Shown here in pieces: positions 53,368 through 62,158 of a stretch of DNA of 64,000 nt (position 1 is the stretch's first letter; each line of letters opens with the position of its first letter). The stretch covers positions 310,001 to 374,000 of the forward strand of contig NC_017219.1 in the NCBI RefSeq assembly GCF_000269965.1, in the 5' to 3' direction. The position numbers and the translations under genes are program-made. Under the pieces are notes generated by a model. It was not told the origin of the DNA and ran no database searches. It was given only the letters and a program-made list of their open reading frames with translations. This DNA is from Bifidobacterium longum subsp. infantis ATCC 15697 = JCM 1222 = DSM 20088 (GTDB lineage: Bacteria; Actinomycetota; Actinomycetes; Actinomycetales; Bifidobacteriaceae).

Positions 53368-54438
53368 ATGAGTGCTGAAGAACAGACTACAAGACCGGAT
53401 AAGGGCGCCAAGCGTCCATCCCGTCATGCCAAGATCATGCGTGGAGTGGTGACGCCTATCTTCGGCCTATTGGCCGTGGCGGCTGTGGTGTTGGGGTACA
53501 TGAATGCCACGATATGGAAGCCCTCCACTGAAATCACCGCTTCCGCAACCATGAGCGGCTCCCGGTATGCCGTCACTGATCCGAATGTGCTGACCTTGTT
53601 GGATCAGAACGCCACGATAACCGTGGACTCGGGATCCTCTCAGGACGAGGCGTGCGTGGCGTTGGGGCCGGCCAAGGATGTTGCCGGATGGGTCGCGTCC
53701 GAGAAGTCCTATACCCGCATCACCGGATTGGCGTCATGGAGCGAGCTGAGCACCCGGAAGGGAAGCAGCACGAGTCAGGGAGCGCCTACCAGTGCCGATG
53801 GCGCGGTGTCGTTCAAGGATTCCGATATGTGGACTGACGTGAGATGCGGCACTGGGTCCGTTTCGCTGGAGAGCAAGAAGACCGGCGCCTCGACGGTAGC
53901 CATTGTGGATCTGGGCGAAAATGTCACCAACGCCAAGGTGCAGCTGCACTGGGTGCGCTCCGCAGTGCCGGACTTTGCGATGCCGTTCTATCTGTCCGGC
54001 GGATTGCTGGCCGTGCTGGCCGTACTGTGCGCCTCCGTGTTCGCCATGCCGCCGCATAAGCGCCGCAAGCGCATGGTGGAAGGCACGGCAAGCGCCGTAA
54101 TTGAGGAAGAGGCGCCCGCCAGCATCGCAGTGTCCGGGAAGCCGGATGGGGCAAGTCGACGTAATCGTCGCCGCCACGCCACGCATCAGCGTTCGGGCCG
54201 TGCGTCCTCGCAATCTGAAGCCACCGAAACACCGGTTATCATCGACCCAAGTTCGCGTAACCTGGTCGCCGACCAGCAGACCGGTGCCGAGAGCGGCGCT
54301 GAGACCGGCTTCAGCGCCGGCGATAACGAAGCGACTTCGGTAATCACCCCTGACGAACTGCAGGCCTACTTCTCCCGCTTGGCCCAAGAGGTCAATACCG
54401 GAGACGACTCGGCCGATGCCGGACAGGAGGAAAGCTGA
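53368..54438 (+). CDS. Two-helix membrane protein, unknown function
   Basis: 356 residues. Helix 1 VVTPIFGLLAVAAVVLGYM, an extracellular domain of about 150 residues with a Cys pair, helix 2 LSGGLLAVLAVLCASVFAM, and a long cytoplasmic tail rich in charged residues. The stop overlaps the next gene start by one base, so the two are coupled. Confidence 0.7.
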   Translation: MSAEEQTTRPDKGAKRPSRHAKIMRGVVTPIFGLLAVAAVVLGYMNATIWKPSTEITASATMSGSRYAVTDPNVLTLLDQNATITVDSGSSQDEACVALGPAKDVAGWVASEKSYTRITGLASWSELSTRKGSSTSQGAPTSADGAVSFKDSDMWTDVRCGTGSVSLESKKTGASTVAIVDLGENVTNAKVQLHWVRSAVPDFAMPFYLSGGLLAVLAVLCASVFAMPPHKRRKRMVEGTASAVIEEEAPASIAVSGKPDGASRRNRRRHATHQRSGRASSQSEATETPVIIDPSSRNLVADQQTGAESGAETGFSAGDNEATSVITPDELQAYFSRLAQEVNTGDDSADAGQEES

Positions 54439-55445
54439 TGAACAAGCGATGGAACAAACTGTGTGTGGCCGCCCTCGCCTGCGTGGCGTTGGTCGTGCCG
54501 TTGACCGCCTGTGAAGGCCGGCTGCCGACGCCGGCTGCTGATACCTCCACCAAGGTTGCGCCGGATTTGACCGAGACGCAGGAGAAGAAGATTCGCCTGA
54601 AGATTCTCAAGACGATCGATGAAGCCGATCAGGCCAAGAATCCCGATGGATATGCGGCCGTTATGGGCGGGCCCCAGCTGGACATTCGCATCAGCCAGAC
54701 CACGATCAATCAGCGTGGCGGCGGTATGTCCCAATATGCGACCATTCCCAAGGACATCGCCCAGACGGTGATTCCTACGGACGACGGATGGCCTCGCTCG
54801 GTGTTCACCATCACGACCACCACCGAAGATCAGCAGTCCAAGCGTTTGCTGGTCTTCGATCAGGAATCCGCCCAGCAGAATTACAAGCTGATGGCCATGG
54901 CTCGACTGTTTGAGGGAGCCAAGCTGCCAAAGTTCGAGATTCCGACTCTTGGCTCGCAGATGGGCACCGCAAAGGATGAGAAGCTGGTGGCCACTCCCGC
55001 CGATGCCTTGACCCAATACGCCGATGTGCTGCAGAACGGCTCCAAGAGCCAATACGCTTCCAAGTTCGCAGACGATCTGCTGCGCCAGGAACTGGCCAAT
55101 ACCACGGCCAAGGTGCAGGAAGGTATGCAACGCAACAATGGTACGCAAGAGCAAAAATTCACCGCTGTGCCTGAACAGATGTGGGTGATGCGTGCTGCAG
55201 ACGGTGCCGGTGATTTGGTGGTTGGCCGTATTAACGGCGAATGGACTCGCAAGGCAGGGGATGGCCGCGAATCGCAGCCGGCTTCCGACGACGAGAAGGC
55301 GCTGTTCAATAGCGACAAGTACACCAGCACCATGAAGGTCACGTATGTGAACGTGGTGGCCTTGTACATTCCGTTGGCAAGCTCCGGTGCGCAAATCACC
55401 GCAGTGGGCGCCGACCGTCAGCCGGTAAAGGTCGAAGCGCTGTAA
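54438..55445 (+). CDS. Lipoprotein of unknown function
   Basis: 335 residues. Signal peptide with lipobox LTAC (Cys about 25). The globular part has no recognised catalytic motif. Coupled to the preceding membrane protein, with which it probably forms an envelope complex (inference). Confidence 0.75.
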   Translation: MNKRWNKLCVAALACVALVVPLTACEGRLPTPAADTSTKVAPDLTETQEKKIRLKILKTIDEADQAKNPDGYAAVMGGPQLDIRISQTTINQRGGGMSQYATIPKDIAQTVIPTDDGWPRSVFTITTTTEDQQSKRLLVFDQESAQQNYKLMAMARLFEGAKLPKFEIPTLGSQMGTAKDEKLVATPADALTQYADVLQNGSKSQYASKFADDLLRQELANTTAKVQEGMQRNNGTQEQKFTAVPEQMWVMRAADGAGDLVVGRINGEWTRKAGDGRESQPASDDEKALFNSDKYTSTMKVTYVNVVALYIPLASSGAQITAVGADRQPVKVEAL

Positions 55446-55476
55446 TTGTTGCCGCCACCCACCGCGCGGTTAACGT

Positions 55477-55623
55477 CCCACCACGATGTGATTCGTCCAC
55501 CACGATGTCGATAAAATCTTACCTTTCGCATAATGGTGCCGTTTGGGGTCACATCGTGGTGGGCGTTTTGCTACGTGGTGGGAATTTCACCGCGTAGTGG
55601 AAGAATCACTACGTGGTGGGAAT
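55477..55623. repeat. Repeat cluster CCACCACGATGT / CTACGTGGTGGGAAT
   Basis: CCCACCACGATGTGA (55477-55491) and its exact reverse complement (55549-55563); a further TCCACCACGATGT at 55496-55507; and CTACGTGGTGGGAAT twice (55571-55585, 55609-55623). The gap 55446-55692 has no gene. Confidence 0.75.
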
Positions 55624-55692
55624 CGGCATTACAATCAATGTCAGCAAATGTGATTGTTGTTGTACGCGAATCGCGTGGAATCGGGAGGCATT

Positions 55693-56667
55693 ATGGCAGA
55701 GCAGCAGTTCAATCCGGGAGTCTCATTGGCGGGTGCCGTCGATTTGGAGGCGCTGAAGCATCAGGTCAAGGCCGAGCCCGGCCAAGCGGGCGGCGCGCCT
55801 GCCGCTGGTGGGTACGTGATCGACACCACCGAAAACACCTTCCAGGCAATGGTGCAGACTTCTGCGACCTTCCCGATCCTGTTGCTCCTGTGGGTGCCGA
55901 CCGATGACCGCCTGTTCCCGATGGCCCGTGTACTGGGCGACGCGGTGAATGCCCTGAACGGCCAGATTCAGCTCTCCCGTATCGATATCTCGTCCAATCC
56001 CTCGATTGCCCAAGCGCTGCAAGTGCAGGGCGCGCCCGCACTGTTTGCGTTGATTGCCGGCCGTCCGATGCCGCTGTTGCAGGGCCTTCCGGGTGACGAC
56101 GAGCTCAAGCAACTTACCGACGAGGTGATTCCGAAGATCATTCAGGCCGCCGCACAGTCTGGTGTGAACGGTACCGCGCCGTACTCGGGTGATCCTGATT
56201 CCGATGCCGCCAAGAGCGCTGGTGCCACCGGTGCCGGCGCGGGTGCTGAGCAGGTGCCGCCGGAGCATGCCGAAGCCCATCGTTTGGCCGAGGAGGGCGA
56301 TTACGCCGGTGCCGCCGCCGAATACGAGCGCGTGCTCGAATCCGACCCGTCCGATGCACTGGCCGCCCGCGAACGTGCGAAGGCGCTGTTGCTGGCCCGC
56401 TCCAGGGCCGCTGATGTACGTGACGTACGTGCCGCTGCCGCCGCAGCGCCGGACGATGTGGAATCGCAGTTGGCCGTGGCTGATATCGACATGATTGGTG
56501 GCCAGATTCAAGACGCTTTCGACCGTTTGCTGGACTTTTTGGCCGCCGGGCACAAGGCCGATATCGAGCAGGTTCGCAAGCGTCTGCTCGAATACTTCGC
56601 CATCCCCGAACCCACCGACCCGCGTCTGGCCCGCGCCCGCCGTCGCCTAGCCACCCTCATGTACTAA
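55693..56667 (+). CDS. CnoX/YbbN-like thioredoxin-fold TPR protein
   Basis: 324 residues from ATG at 55693 (GGGAGG). The thioredoxin-like domain (TFPILLLLWVPTDDRLFPMARVLGDAV...ISSNPSIAQALQVQGAPALFALIAGRPM) has no CxxC, so it is redox-inactive or holdase-like. The C-terminal tetratricopeptide region (HRLAEEGDYAGAAAEYERVLESDPSDALAARERAKALL) is typical of CnoX chaperones. Confidence 0.85.
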   Translation: MAEQQFNPGVSLAGAVDLEALKHQVKAEPGQAGGAPAAGGYVIDTTENTFQAMVQTSATFPILLLLWVPTDDRLFPMARVLGDAVNALNGQIQLSRIDISSNPSIAQALQVQGAPALFALIAGRPMPLLQGLPGDDELKQLTDEVIPKIIQAAAQSGVNGTAPYSGDPDSDAAKSAGATGAGAGAEQVPPEHAEAHRLAEEGDYAGAAAEYERVLESDPSDALAARERAKALLLARSRAADVRDVRAAAAAAPDDVESQLAVADIDMIGGQIQDAFDRLLDFLAAGHKADIEQVRKRLLEYFAIPEPTDPRLARARRRLATLMY

Positions 56668-56749
56668 GTGGTTTTGGCTCCCCTCTTTGAGAGGAGCTGT
56701 CAGGCGTAGATGACTGAGAGGAGCGCGCGAGCGTACTTGACTGCTTCCC

Positions 56750-57376
56750 CTAAACCATCCGATTCTTCCCGAAATACTGCTGGAATCTTGGCCCCTCCAG
56801 CGCCAGCTCCTCCTCGAAATCGTCCGCCCACTTACAGAACGGACGGTTGGCGAGACCATCGTTATTGAATCGCGCCTGATCGGTGATTTCGGTGATGCAG
56901 AATTTCGGAATCGTCAGATTGGTAACCGGCCCGGATCGTTCGGCCTCGGCTACGATGAGCGGCGCGTTCGGCCCGCCGAACACGTCCACGCTCCAGCCGT
57001 CTTCCGCAATCCACACGGAATACCGGTTCTTGATGATTACCGAGCCGCCGCGCTTGATGAGTTCGGCGGCGATGCGCGTGTCGATCTCGCGCTCGACCTC
57101 GTAGCGCGTGCCACCCACGGACGGACCTTTGACGGTGATATACGCTTCCGAGAACCGGTCGCGGTACTCGTCCAGCACGGCCACCGGATTTACGTCGGGC
57201 GTCATGTCGACGTGAACCTTGTGCGAGACCAGCCGCACGCGCAAGGCGTAATTGTCGGCATGCACGTAGTAGCTCTGAATAATGAGGGTCGGGGCGTCGC
57301 CGTCGTCGTATTCCGCCGGCAGCTCGCGGCAGAAGAAGCGGCGTTCGTATTCGAAGTCATCTGTAGGTTCCGACAT
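56750..57376 (-). CDS. CYTH-domain protein
   Basis: 208 residues. FEYERRFF is the ExExR/K start of the CYTH (triphosphate tunnel metalloenzyme) fold, with later TRYEVEREID, VIIKNRYSVW and an acidic VAEAERSG strand. Such proteins hydrolyse inorganic triphosphate or related compounds; the substrate is unknown. Confidence 0.8.
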   Translation of the reverse strand: MSEPTDDFEYERRFFCRELPAEYDDGDAPTLIIQSYYVHADNYALRVRLVSHKVHVDMTPDVNPVAVLDEYRDRFSEAYITVKGPSVGGTRYEVEREIDTRIAAELIKRGGSVIIKNRYSVWIAEDGWSVDVFGGPNAPLIVAEAERSGPVTNLTIPKFCITEITDQARFNNDGLANRPFCKWADDFEEELALEGPRFQQYFGKNRMV

Positions 57377-57473
57377 AACCTCATTGTAGAGCCGATGATG
57401 GCGATTTTCTCGTTATTTTGGCGACGTATGTGCCTCATGCAGCGTGATGTGGTGTACAGTAAAGAAGTTACTC

Positions 57474-57549
57474 GGGTTTGTAGCTCAGTGGATAGAGCGT
57501 CTGTCTCCGGAACAGAAGGTCGTGGGTTCGATCCCCATCAAGCCCACCA
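57474..57549 (+). tRNA. tRNA-Arg (CCG)
   Basis: 76 bases with encoded CCA. Acceptor stem GGGTTTG/CAAGCCC (one G-U pair), D-loop AGCTCAGTGGATAGAGC, anticodon loop CTCCGGA with CCG, T-arm GTGGGTTCGATCCCCAT. It reads CGG codons. A terminator-like hairpin with TTTT follows at about 57556-57584; 57585-57894 holds no gene. Confidence 0.96.
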
Positions 57550-57894
57550 GCATGGCTTTCGGCTAGCCGCCGGAAGCCTTTTGCATATTCGGCGCGTGCT
57601 GGTGCTGGTGCTGGTGTCGGCAATGGCAAGGCTGGTGATGCCGGCTCGCTTGGGTTGTGGAAAAACCGCCCGGTTTGGCGAGAAAGGTAGCCGAATCGTC
57701 TGGAATAGCAAGGAATAGTCTGTTGATGGCCGTATGCCGGGCATCATGCGCGCTAAACGCGACTTCGCTCAGTAGACTGCTACGTAATCGGCATTGCCAA
57801 TCGTTGCCGATCGTGCGATTGGTCGTAGCCGGTGGTGATGTGTACCGGCGCCGGCCGCAGCAGGTGGGCGCCCCAAGATGAGAAGGAGCACAAT

Positions 57895-58284
57895 ATGAGC
57901 GAAAAGATGGAAGCCGTAGCCACTTCCGAGGCGCCGGCCGCGCTGGGCGCATACAGCCAGGCGGTGAAGGCCAATGGCTTCGTGTTCGTATCCGGCCAGC
58001 TGGGCATCGATCCGGCCACCGGCGAACTGGCGGGCGAGACCGCTGGAGAGCAGGCCGCGCAGGCGTTGAAGAACATCAAGCACATTCTCGACACTGCCGG
58101 CACCGGCATCGAGCATGTGTGCCGTGCCACCATCTACCTGAAGAACGTCGAGGACTTCAAGGAAGTGGACGCACGTTACGCTGAGGCGTTCATCGGCTCC
58201 GTCAAGCCCGCCCGCGTGGCCTTTGGCAACAACATGATTCCCAAGGGCGCGCTCGTGGAGATTGACGCCATCGCGGTGGAGTGA
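57895..58284 (+). CDS. RidA/YjgF-family enamine/imine deaminase
   Basis: 129 residues from ATG at 57895 (AGAAGGAG). LGAYSQAVKANGFVFVSGQLGIDPATGEL and the terminal PARVAFGNNMIPKGALVEIDAIAV show the family; the substrate-binding Arg is present in PARV. It hydrolyses reactive enamine intermediates from PLP enzymes. Confidence 0.92.
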   Translation: MSEKMEAVATSEAPAALGAYSQAVKANGFVFVSGQLGIDPATGELAGETAGEQAAQALKNIKHILDTAGTGIEHVCRATIYLKNVEDFKEVDARYAEAFIGSVKPARVAFGNNMIPKGALVEIDAIAVE

Positions 58285-58349
58285 TTCGAACGTTTCCCCG
58301 GCGGCCCGTCTGCGCGCATGGTGTGTGCAGACGGGCCGCCGCGTATTGT

Positions 58350-58427
58350 GCGACGCATTCCCGGGAATGTCGCGCTAGGCGGGGGTGTGAGGTGTGGTTC
58401 CGCGGCACATTCCCGGGAATGTTGCGC
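58350..58427. repeat. Intergenic paired palindrome repeat
   Basis: GCGACGCATTCCCGGGAATG (start 58350) and a second unit at 58402-58427, each centred on ATTCCCGGGAAT and 52 bases apart. The pair is an inverse-orientation relative of the repeat embedded in nucS. Confidence 0.8.
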
Positions 58428-58466
58428 TGGAATCGTTGGGCGGTGGTCCGTGCCACAATAGAGACC

Positions 58467-59384
58467 ATGGCATCCAAAGGAAAACCGTCGCCGCGTTCGG
58501 CCGTCAGCCCGCTGAGCGACGCCCAGGTCGAGCGTCTGGCCGCCCGTCATACGCTTGTGGACCCGACGCAGTATTACCCGACCGGCCCTCGCACGCCCAA
58601 TCAGCCGGAGATCGACGCGCAGAACCCCAAGGCCACGAAACGGTTGCTGGCCGGCGTGTCTGGGGTGTTCCGCGCCAGCTGCAAGACCAAGGCCTGGGGC
58701 TTGGAACAGGTGCCGGAAACCGGACCGTTCATCACCGCCGCCAGTCATATCACCATGTTTGATGTGTTCGTGCCGATGATGAGCCTGTTCCACATGGGCC
58801 GCCGCCCCCGGTACATGGCCAAGGCCGAGATGGCGAAGTGGCCATTGATCGGCAAGTGGTTCCAGTTGGTCGGCATGCAGCCGGTGCAGCGTCATTCGGG
58901 CAAGGCCAAGCAGATCGAAGAGACCTCGATTGATATTCTGACGTCCGGCCGCCCGCTGACGGTCTGGCCGGAAGGCACCGTGACCCGCGACCCGAAAAAG
59001 TGGGTGATGAGCATTAAGGAGGGCGTGGGATATATCGCCCTTGAATCCTCGCGCAGACTGGGGCATCAGGTGCCGCTGTACCCGGCGGTGACGTGGGGTG
59101 CCGCCTCCATCAACCACTGGTGGCCATGGCCGCGCAAAAACGTGGTGATGTGCTATGACCATGCGCTCGATTACTCCGATCTGCTTGCCGACATGGACTC
59201 ATGGGGTGAAGAACCGCCTGCCGAGGCCGTGAACGAGCTGATGTGGCGCGTGCTCAAACGCATGAACACAGTACTGGAGGAAATTCGTGGCGAACAGTTC
59301 CCCGCTGAAGGCTACTGGGACTACCGCAGCATGAGTCGCAAGCCTTGGCCTGAAGCCGGCGGCCCGTTCCCGGCTGAGAAGTAG
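58467..59384 (+). CDS. plsC: 1-acyl-sn-glycerol-3-phosphate acyltransferase
   Basis: 305 residues from ATG at 58467. The acyltransferase HxxxxD box is in AASHITMFDVFVP, and the substrate-binding box in VWPEGTVTRDPK. It makes phosphatidic acid at the membrane. Upstream is the paired repeat. The following gene gpsA makes its glycerol-3-phosphate precursor, so the two are functionally linked. Confidence 0.9.
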   Translation: MASKGKPSPRSAVSPLSDAQVERLAARHTLVDPTQYYPTGPRTPNQPEIDAQNPKATKRLLAGVSGVFRASCKTKAWGLEQVPETGPFITAASHITMFDVFVPMMSLFHMGRRPRYMAKAEMAKWPLIGKWFQLVGMQPVQRHSGKAKQIEETSIDILTSGRPLTVWPEGTVTRDPKKWVMSIKEGVGYIALESSRRLGHQVPLYPAVTWGAASINHWWPWPRKNVVMCYDHALDYSDLLADMDSWGEEPPAEAVNELMWRVLKRMNTVLEEIRGEQFPAEGYWDYRSMSRKPWPEAGGPFPAEK

Positions 59385-59477
59385 CCGCACCGGTTCCCGT
59401 ACGGGGAGCCTAGGCGAGTAGCATGGCACAAGATTGTACCGATGAAGTTGCGCGACAAGCGAAGGTAGGAATTTGAT

Positions 59478-60479
59478 ATGGGTAAAAATATAACGGTTCT
59501 CGGTGCAGGAGCATGGGGTACCGCTTTCGGCCAAGTGCTGGCGGACGCCGGCAACACGGTGACCATGTGGGCCAAGGAGCAGCGGATTGTCGAGGACATT
59601 CGCGATCGCCACCACAACGCCGTGCGCCTGCCGTCCGTCGAAAAGTTGCCGGACAACATGACCGCCACCGGGGATCGCGCCGAAGCCGTCAAGAACGCGG
59701 ACATCGTGGTTGTGGCCATCGCCGCGCAGTTCGCGCGAGTGGCACTCGTCGAATTCAAGGGACTGATTCCTGATCACGCCATCGTCGTCAGCCTGATGAA
59801 GGGCATCGAGCGTGGCACCAACAAGCGTATGGACGAAGTCGTCCGCGAATCCCTTGACCTGCCGGCCGACCGGTTCGCCGCCATTTCCGGACCGAACCTG
59901 TCCAAGGAAATCGCCGATCGTCATCCTGCCGCTACCGTGGTGGCTTGTACGAACCTCGATAATGCCACGAAGGTGGCTGAGGCATGTACCACCTCCTATT
60001 TCAAGCCGTTCGTGACCACCGACGTCATCGGCCTGGAAATGTGCGGCAGCCTGAAGAACGTGACCGCGCTGGCCGTGGGCATGGCCCGTGGTGCCGGCTA
60101 TGGTGAGAACACCGCAGCCATGATCGAAACTCGTGGACTGGCCGAACTGACCGCGCTGGGCGCAGCTGCTGGCGCCGATCCCAAGACCTTCTTCGGCTTG
60201 GCCGGTGTGGGTGATCTCATCGCCACCTGTGGCTCTCCGCTGTCTCGTAACTATACGTTCGGCGCGAATCTCGGCAAGGGATTGACGGTCGAGGAGGCCA
60301 CCAAGGTCAGCAACGGTGTGGCCGAAGGCGTGCCCACCACGGATGCGGTGGTGGCTCTTGGCGAGCAGCTTGATGTGCCGACCCCATTGGCGTATCAGAT
60401 GAGCCGCGTGCTGAACGAAGGCATTTCCTGCTCGGAGATGCTTGCCGGACTGTTCGGGCACGAGGTTACCGGCGAATAA
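59478..60479 (+). CDS. gpsA: Glycerol-3-phosphate dehydrogenase [NAD(P)+]
   Basis: 333 residues. Rossmann motif ITVLGAGAWGTAFGQVLAD, GPNLSKEIA, catalytic Lys in CGSLKNVTALAVGMARG, and FGLAGVGDLIATCGSPLSRNY. It reduces dihydroxyacetone phosphate for lipid synthesis. RBS AAGGTAGG. Confidence 0.97.
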   Translation: MGKNITVLGAGAWGTAFGQVLADAGNTVTMWAKEQRIVEDIRDRHHNAVRLPSVEKLPDNMTATGDRAEAVKNADIVVVAIAAQFARVALVEFKGLIPDHAIVVSLMKGIERGTNKRMDEVVRESLDLPADRFAAISGPNLSKEIADRHPAATVVACTNLDNATKVAEACTTSYFKPFVTTDVIGLEMCGSLKNVTALAVGMARGAGYGENTAAMIETRGLAELTALGAAAGADPKTFFGLAGVGDLIATCGSPLSRNYTFGANLGKGLTVEEATKVSNGVAEGVPTTDAVVALGEQLDVPTPLAYQMSRVLNEGISCSEMLAGLFGHEVTGE

Positions 60480-60490
60480 CGAGAGAAGCG

Positions 60491-60541
60491 ACGTATACGT
60501 GGCGTATACGTTGTACGTGCAAAGTCGTGTGGCGTATACGT
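60491..60541. repeat. Three CGTATACGT sites between gpsA and ddl
   Basis: CGTATACGT occurs at 60492-60500, 60503-60511 and 60533-60541 (each containing the palindrome CGTATACG), with a TGTACGTG variant between. Confidence 0.65.
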
Positions 60542-60665
60542 CGTTGACGTGCGCGAGTAGACTGGTGTGTGTCTCTTGTGCGCGGCGGTCCGAGCGCGGT
60601 TCGGTCCGGTTGGCGGTGCAAAGCATAGGCTTGAAAACGGTTGTAGTTTCAATAAAAGGATGGTT

Positions 60666-61853
60666 ATGGCCAAGAAGCGTGTTGTGGTGCTCTATGGTGG
60701 GCGTGCAGACGAGCATTCGATTTCCTGCATCTCCACTGCCGGTGTGCTGGGGGCCATGGACACTGAACGGTTCGAGCCGATTCCGGTCGGCATCACCAAG
60801 GACGGCAAGTGGATCATCAACGGCGAAGATCCTCGTGGCTGGAACTTGGACGGCGGCGAGCTGCCGACCGTAAAGATCACCCCGGAATCGCGCCCGGTGA
60901 TGCTTGACCCCTCTCGCGGCCAGGACGGTTTCTTCATCGGCGAGCCCAGCCACATCAATTCCGCCGATTCCGGCTTCGGCACCAGCTTCGTCAGCATGCC
61001 CGACCCGGAAATGCACCATGCGCTGACCTCCCTTGGCCATGTGGACGCGGTACTGCCGGTGCTGCACGGCCCCTATGGCGAGGACGGCACGGTTCAAGGC
61101 CTGCTGGAAATGATGGGTGTGCCGTACGTGGGGTGCGGAGTGTTTGCTTCCGCCGCCTGCATGGATAAGCATTACACCAAGGTGGTGCTGGGTGCCGCCG
61201 GCATTCCCACCGCGCCGGGTGTGACGGTCGATGCGCGCAACTTCACCGCCGCCGATGTGCTTGCCAAGATCGAGGACGCCGGTCTTACCTATCCGCTGTT
61301 CATCAAGCCTTCGCGCGCAGGCTCCAGCTTCGGTGTGACCAAGGTCGAGAAAGCCGATGACCGCGAGACCCAGCAGGATCGTCTGGCCGCCGCCATCGCC
61401 ACCGCCGGCGAGCACGATTGGAAGGTGCTCGTCGAACAGGGGATTGATGGCCGCGAAATCGAATGTGCCGTGCTGTGTCCGAAGGCCGGTGACGAGCCTG
61501 AAGCCAGCTGGCCCGGCGAAATCGTGCTCGATCATCAGAACGACGACCAGTTCTACGATTTCGACTCCAAGTACATGGATGCCTCCGCCAGCCACGTGGA
61601 AGTGCCTGCCAATCTGCCAGTCAGCGTGCTTGAGGACGTGCGTGACGTGGCCCGGCGTGCGTTCAAGGCCGTGGATGGTGCCGGCTTGAGCCGTGTGGAC
61701 ACCTTCGTGACGCCTGATGGCACGGTGATGGTCAACGAAATCAACACCATGCCCGGCTTCACGCCGATTTCTATGTATCCCAAGGCTTGGGATGCCACCG
61801 GAGTGAGCTACACCGAACTCATCACGCGATTGATTGAGGGTGTGCTGAGGTAG
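60666..61853 (+). CDS. ddl: D-alanine--D-alanine ligase
   Basis: 395 residues from ATG at 60666 (AAAGG six bases before). ATP-grasp features: LYGGRADEHSISCISTAGVL at the start, VLPVLHGPYGEDGTVQGLLEMMGVPYVGCG, YPLFIKPSRAGSSFGVTKV and VNEINTMPGFTPISMYPKAW with the metal-binding Glu and Asn. It joins two D-Ala for peptidoglycan. The length is in the upper range of the family. Confidence 0.96.
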   Translation: MAKKRVVVLYGGRADEHSISCISTAGVLGAMDTERFEPIPVGITKDGKWIINGEDPRGWNLDGGELPTVKITPESRPVMLDPSRGQDGFFIGEPSHINSADSGFGTSFVSMPDPEMHHALTSLGHVDAVLPVLHGPYGEDGTVQGLLEMMGVPYVGCGVFASAACMDKHYTKVVLGAAGIPTAPGVTVDARNFTAADVLAKIEDAGLTYPLFIKPSRAGSSFGVTKVEKADDRETQQDRLAAAIATAGEHDWKVLVEQGIDGREIECAVLCPKAGDEPEASWPGEIVLDHQNDDQFYDFDSKYMDASASHVEVPANLPVSVLEDVRDVARRAFKAVDGAGLSRVDTFVTPDGTVMVNEINTMPGFTPISMYPKAWDATGVSYTELITRLIEGVLR

Positions 61854-61899
61854 ATCGAGGGCGTGCCGCGGTAGGCGCTGCGCGGCGGGCGGATGACGT

Positions 61900-61939
61900 G
61901 GGTCGGCCGGTGGTCGGCCCACGGACGACACGTCGTCCG
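61900..61939 (+). terminator. Hairpins after ddl
   Basis: GTGGGtcGGCC/GGCCCAC-type and CGGACGAC/GTCGTCCG (61922-61929, 61932-61939) stems lie in the gap 61854-62158, which has no gene. Confidence 0.45.
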
Positions 61940-62158
61940 TTGTCGTTGCCGTGCCCGTTCCCGTCGTTCGTTCATGCCGGGTTTCCCTAAGTTCAGCGGA
62001 CGGACACCAAATGGCGAACGCAGTTCATCGTCGCGCCACCGTCAGGACAGGTTGGACGCTTAGTTTCTTCTCTTGGATTTGCAGGCCGTGCGGATGCCGC
62101 GCATCACGGGCCTGATTCCCCAGACCATCGTCTGGATGATGTTGAGAAAAGGAACAGT

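Noticed and set aside
55477-55623. CRISPR array
   Set aside because: Repeats are few, unequally spaced and partly inverted, with no cas gene in the window.
60491-60541. CRISPR or phage attachment array
   Set aside because: Units are only 9 bases with irregular gaps of 2 and 21 bases.
59199-61931. 910-codon minus-strand open frame across gpsA and ddl
   Set aside because: It is the reverse of two well-supported genes and has no family motif.
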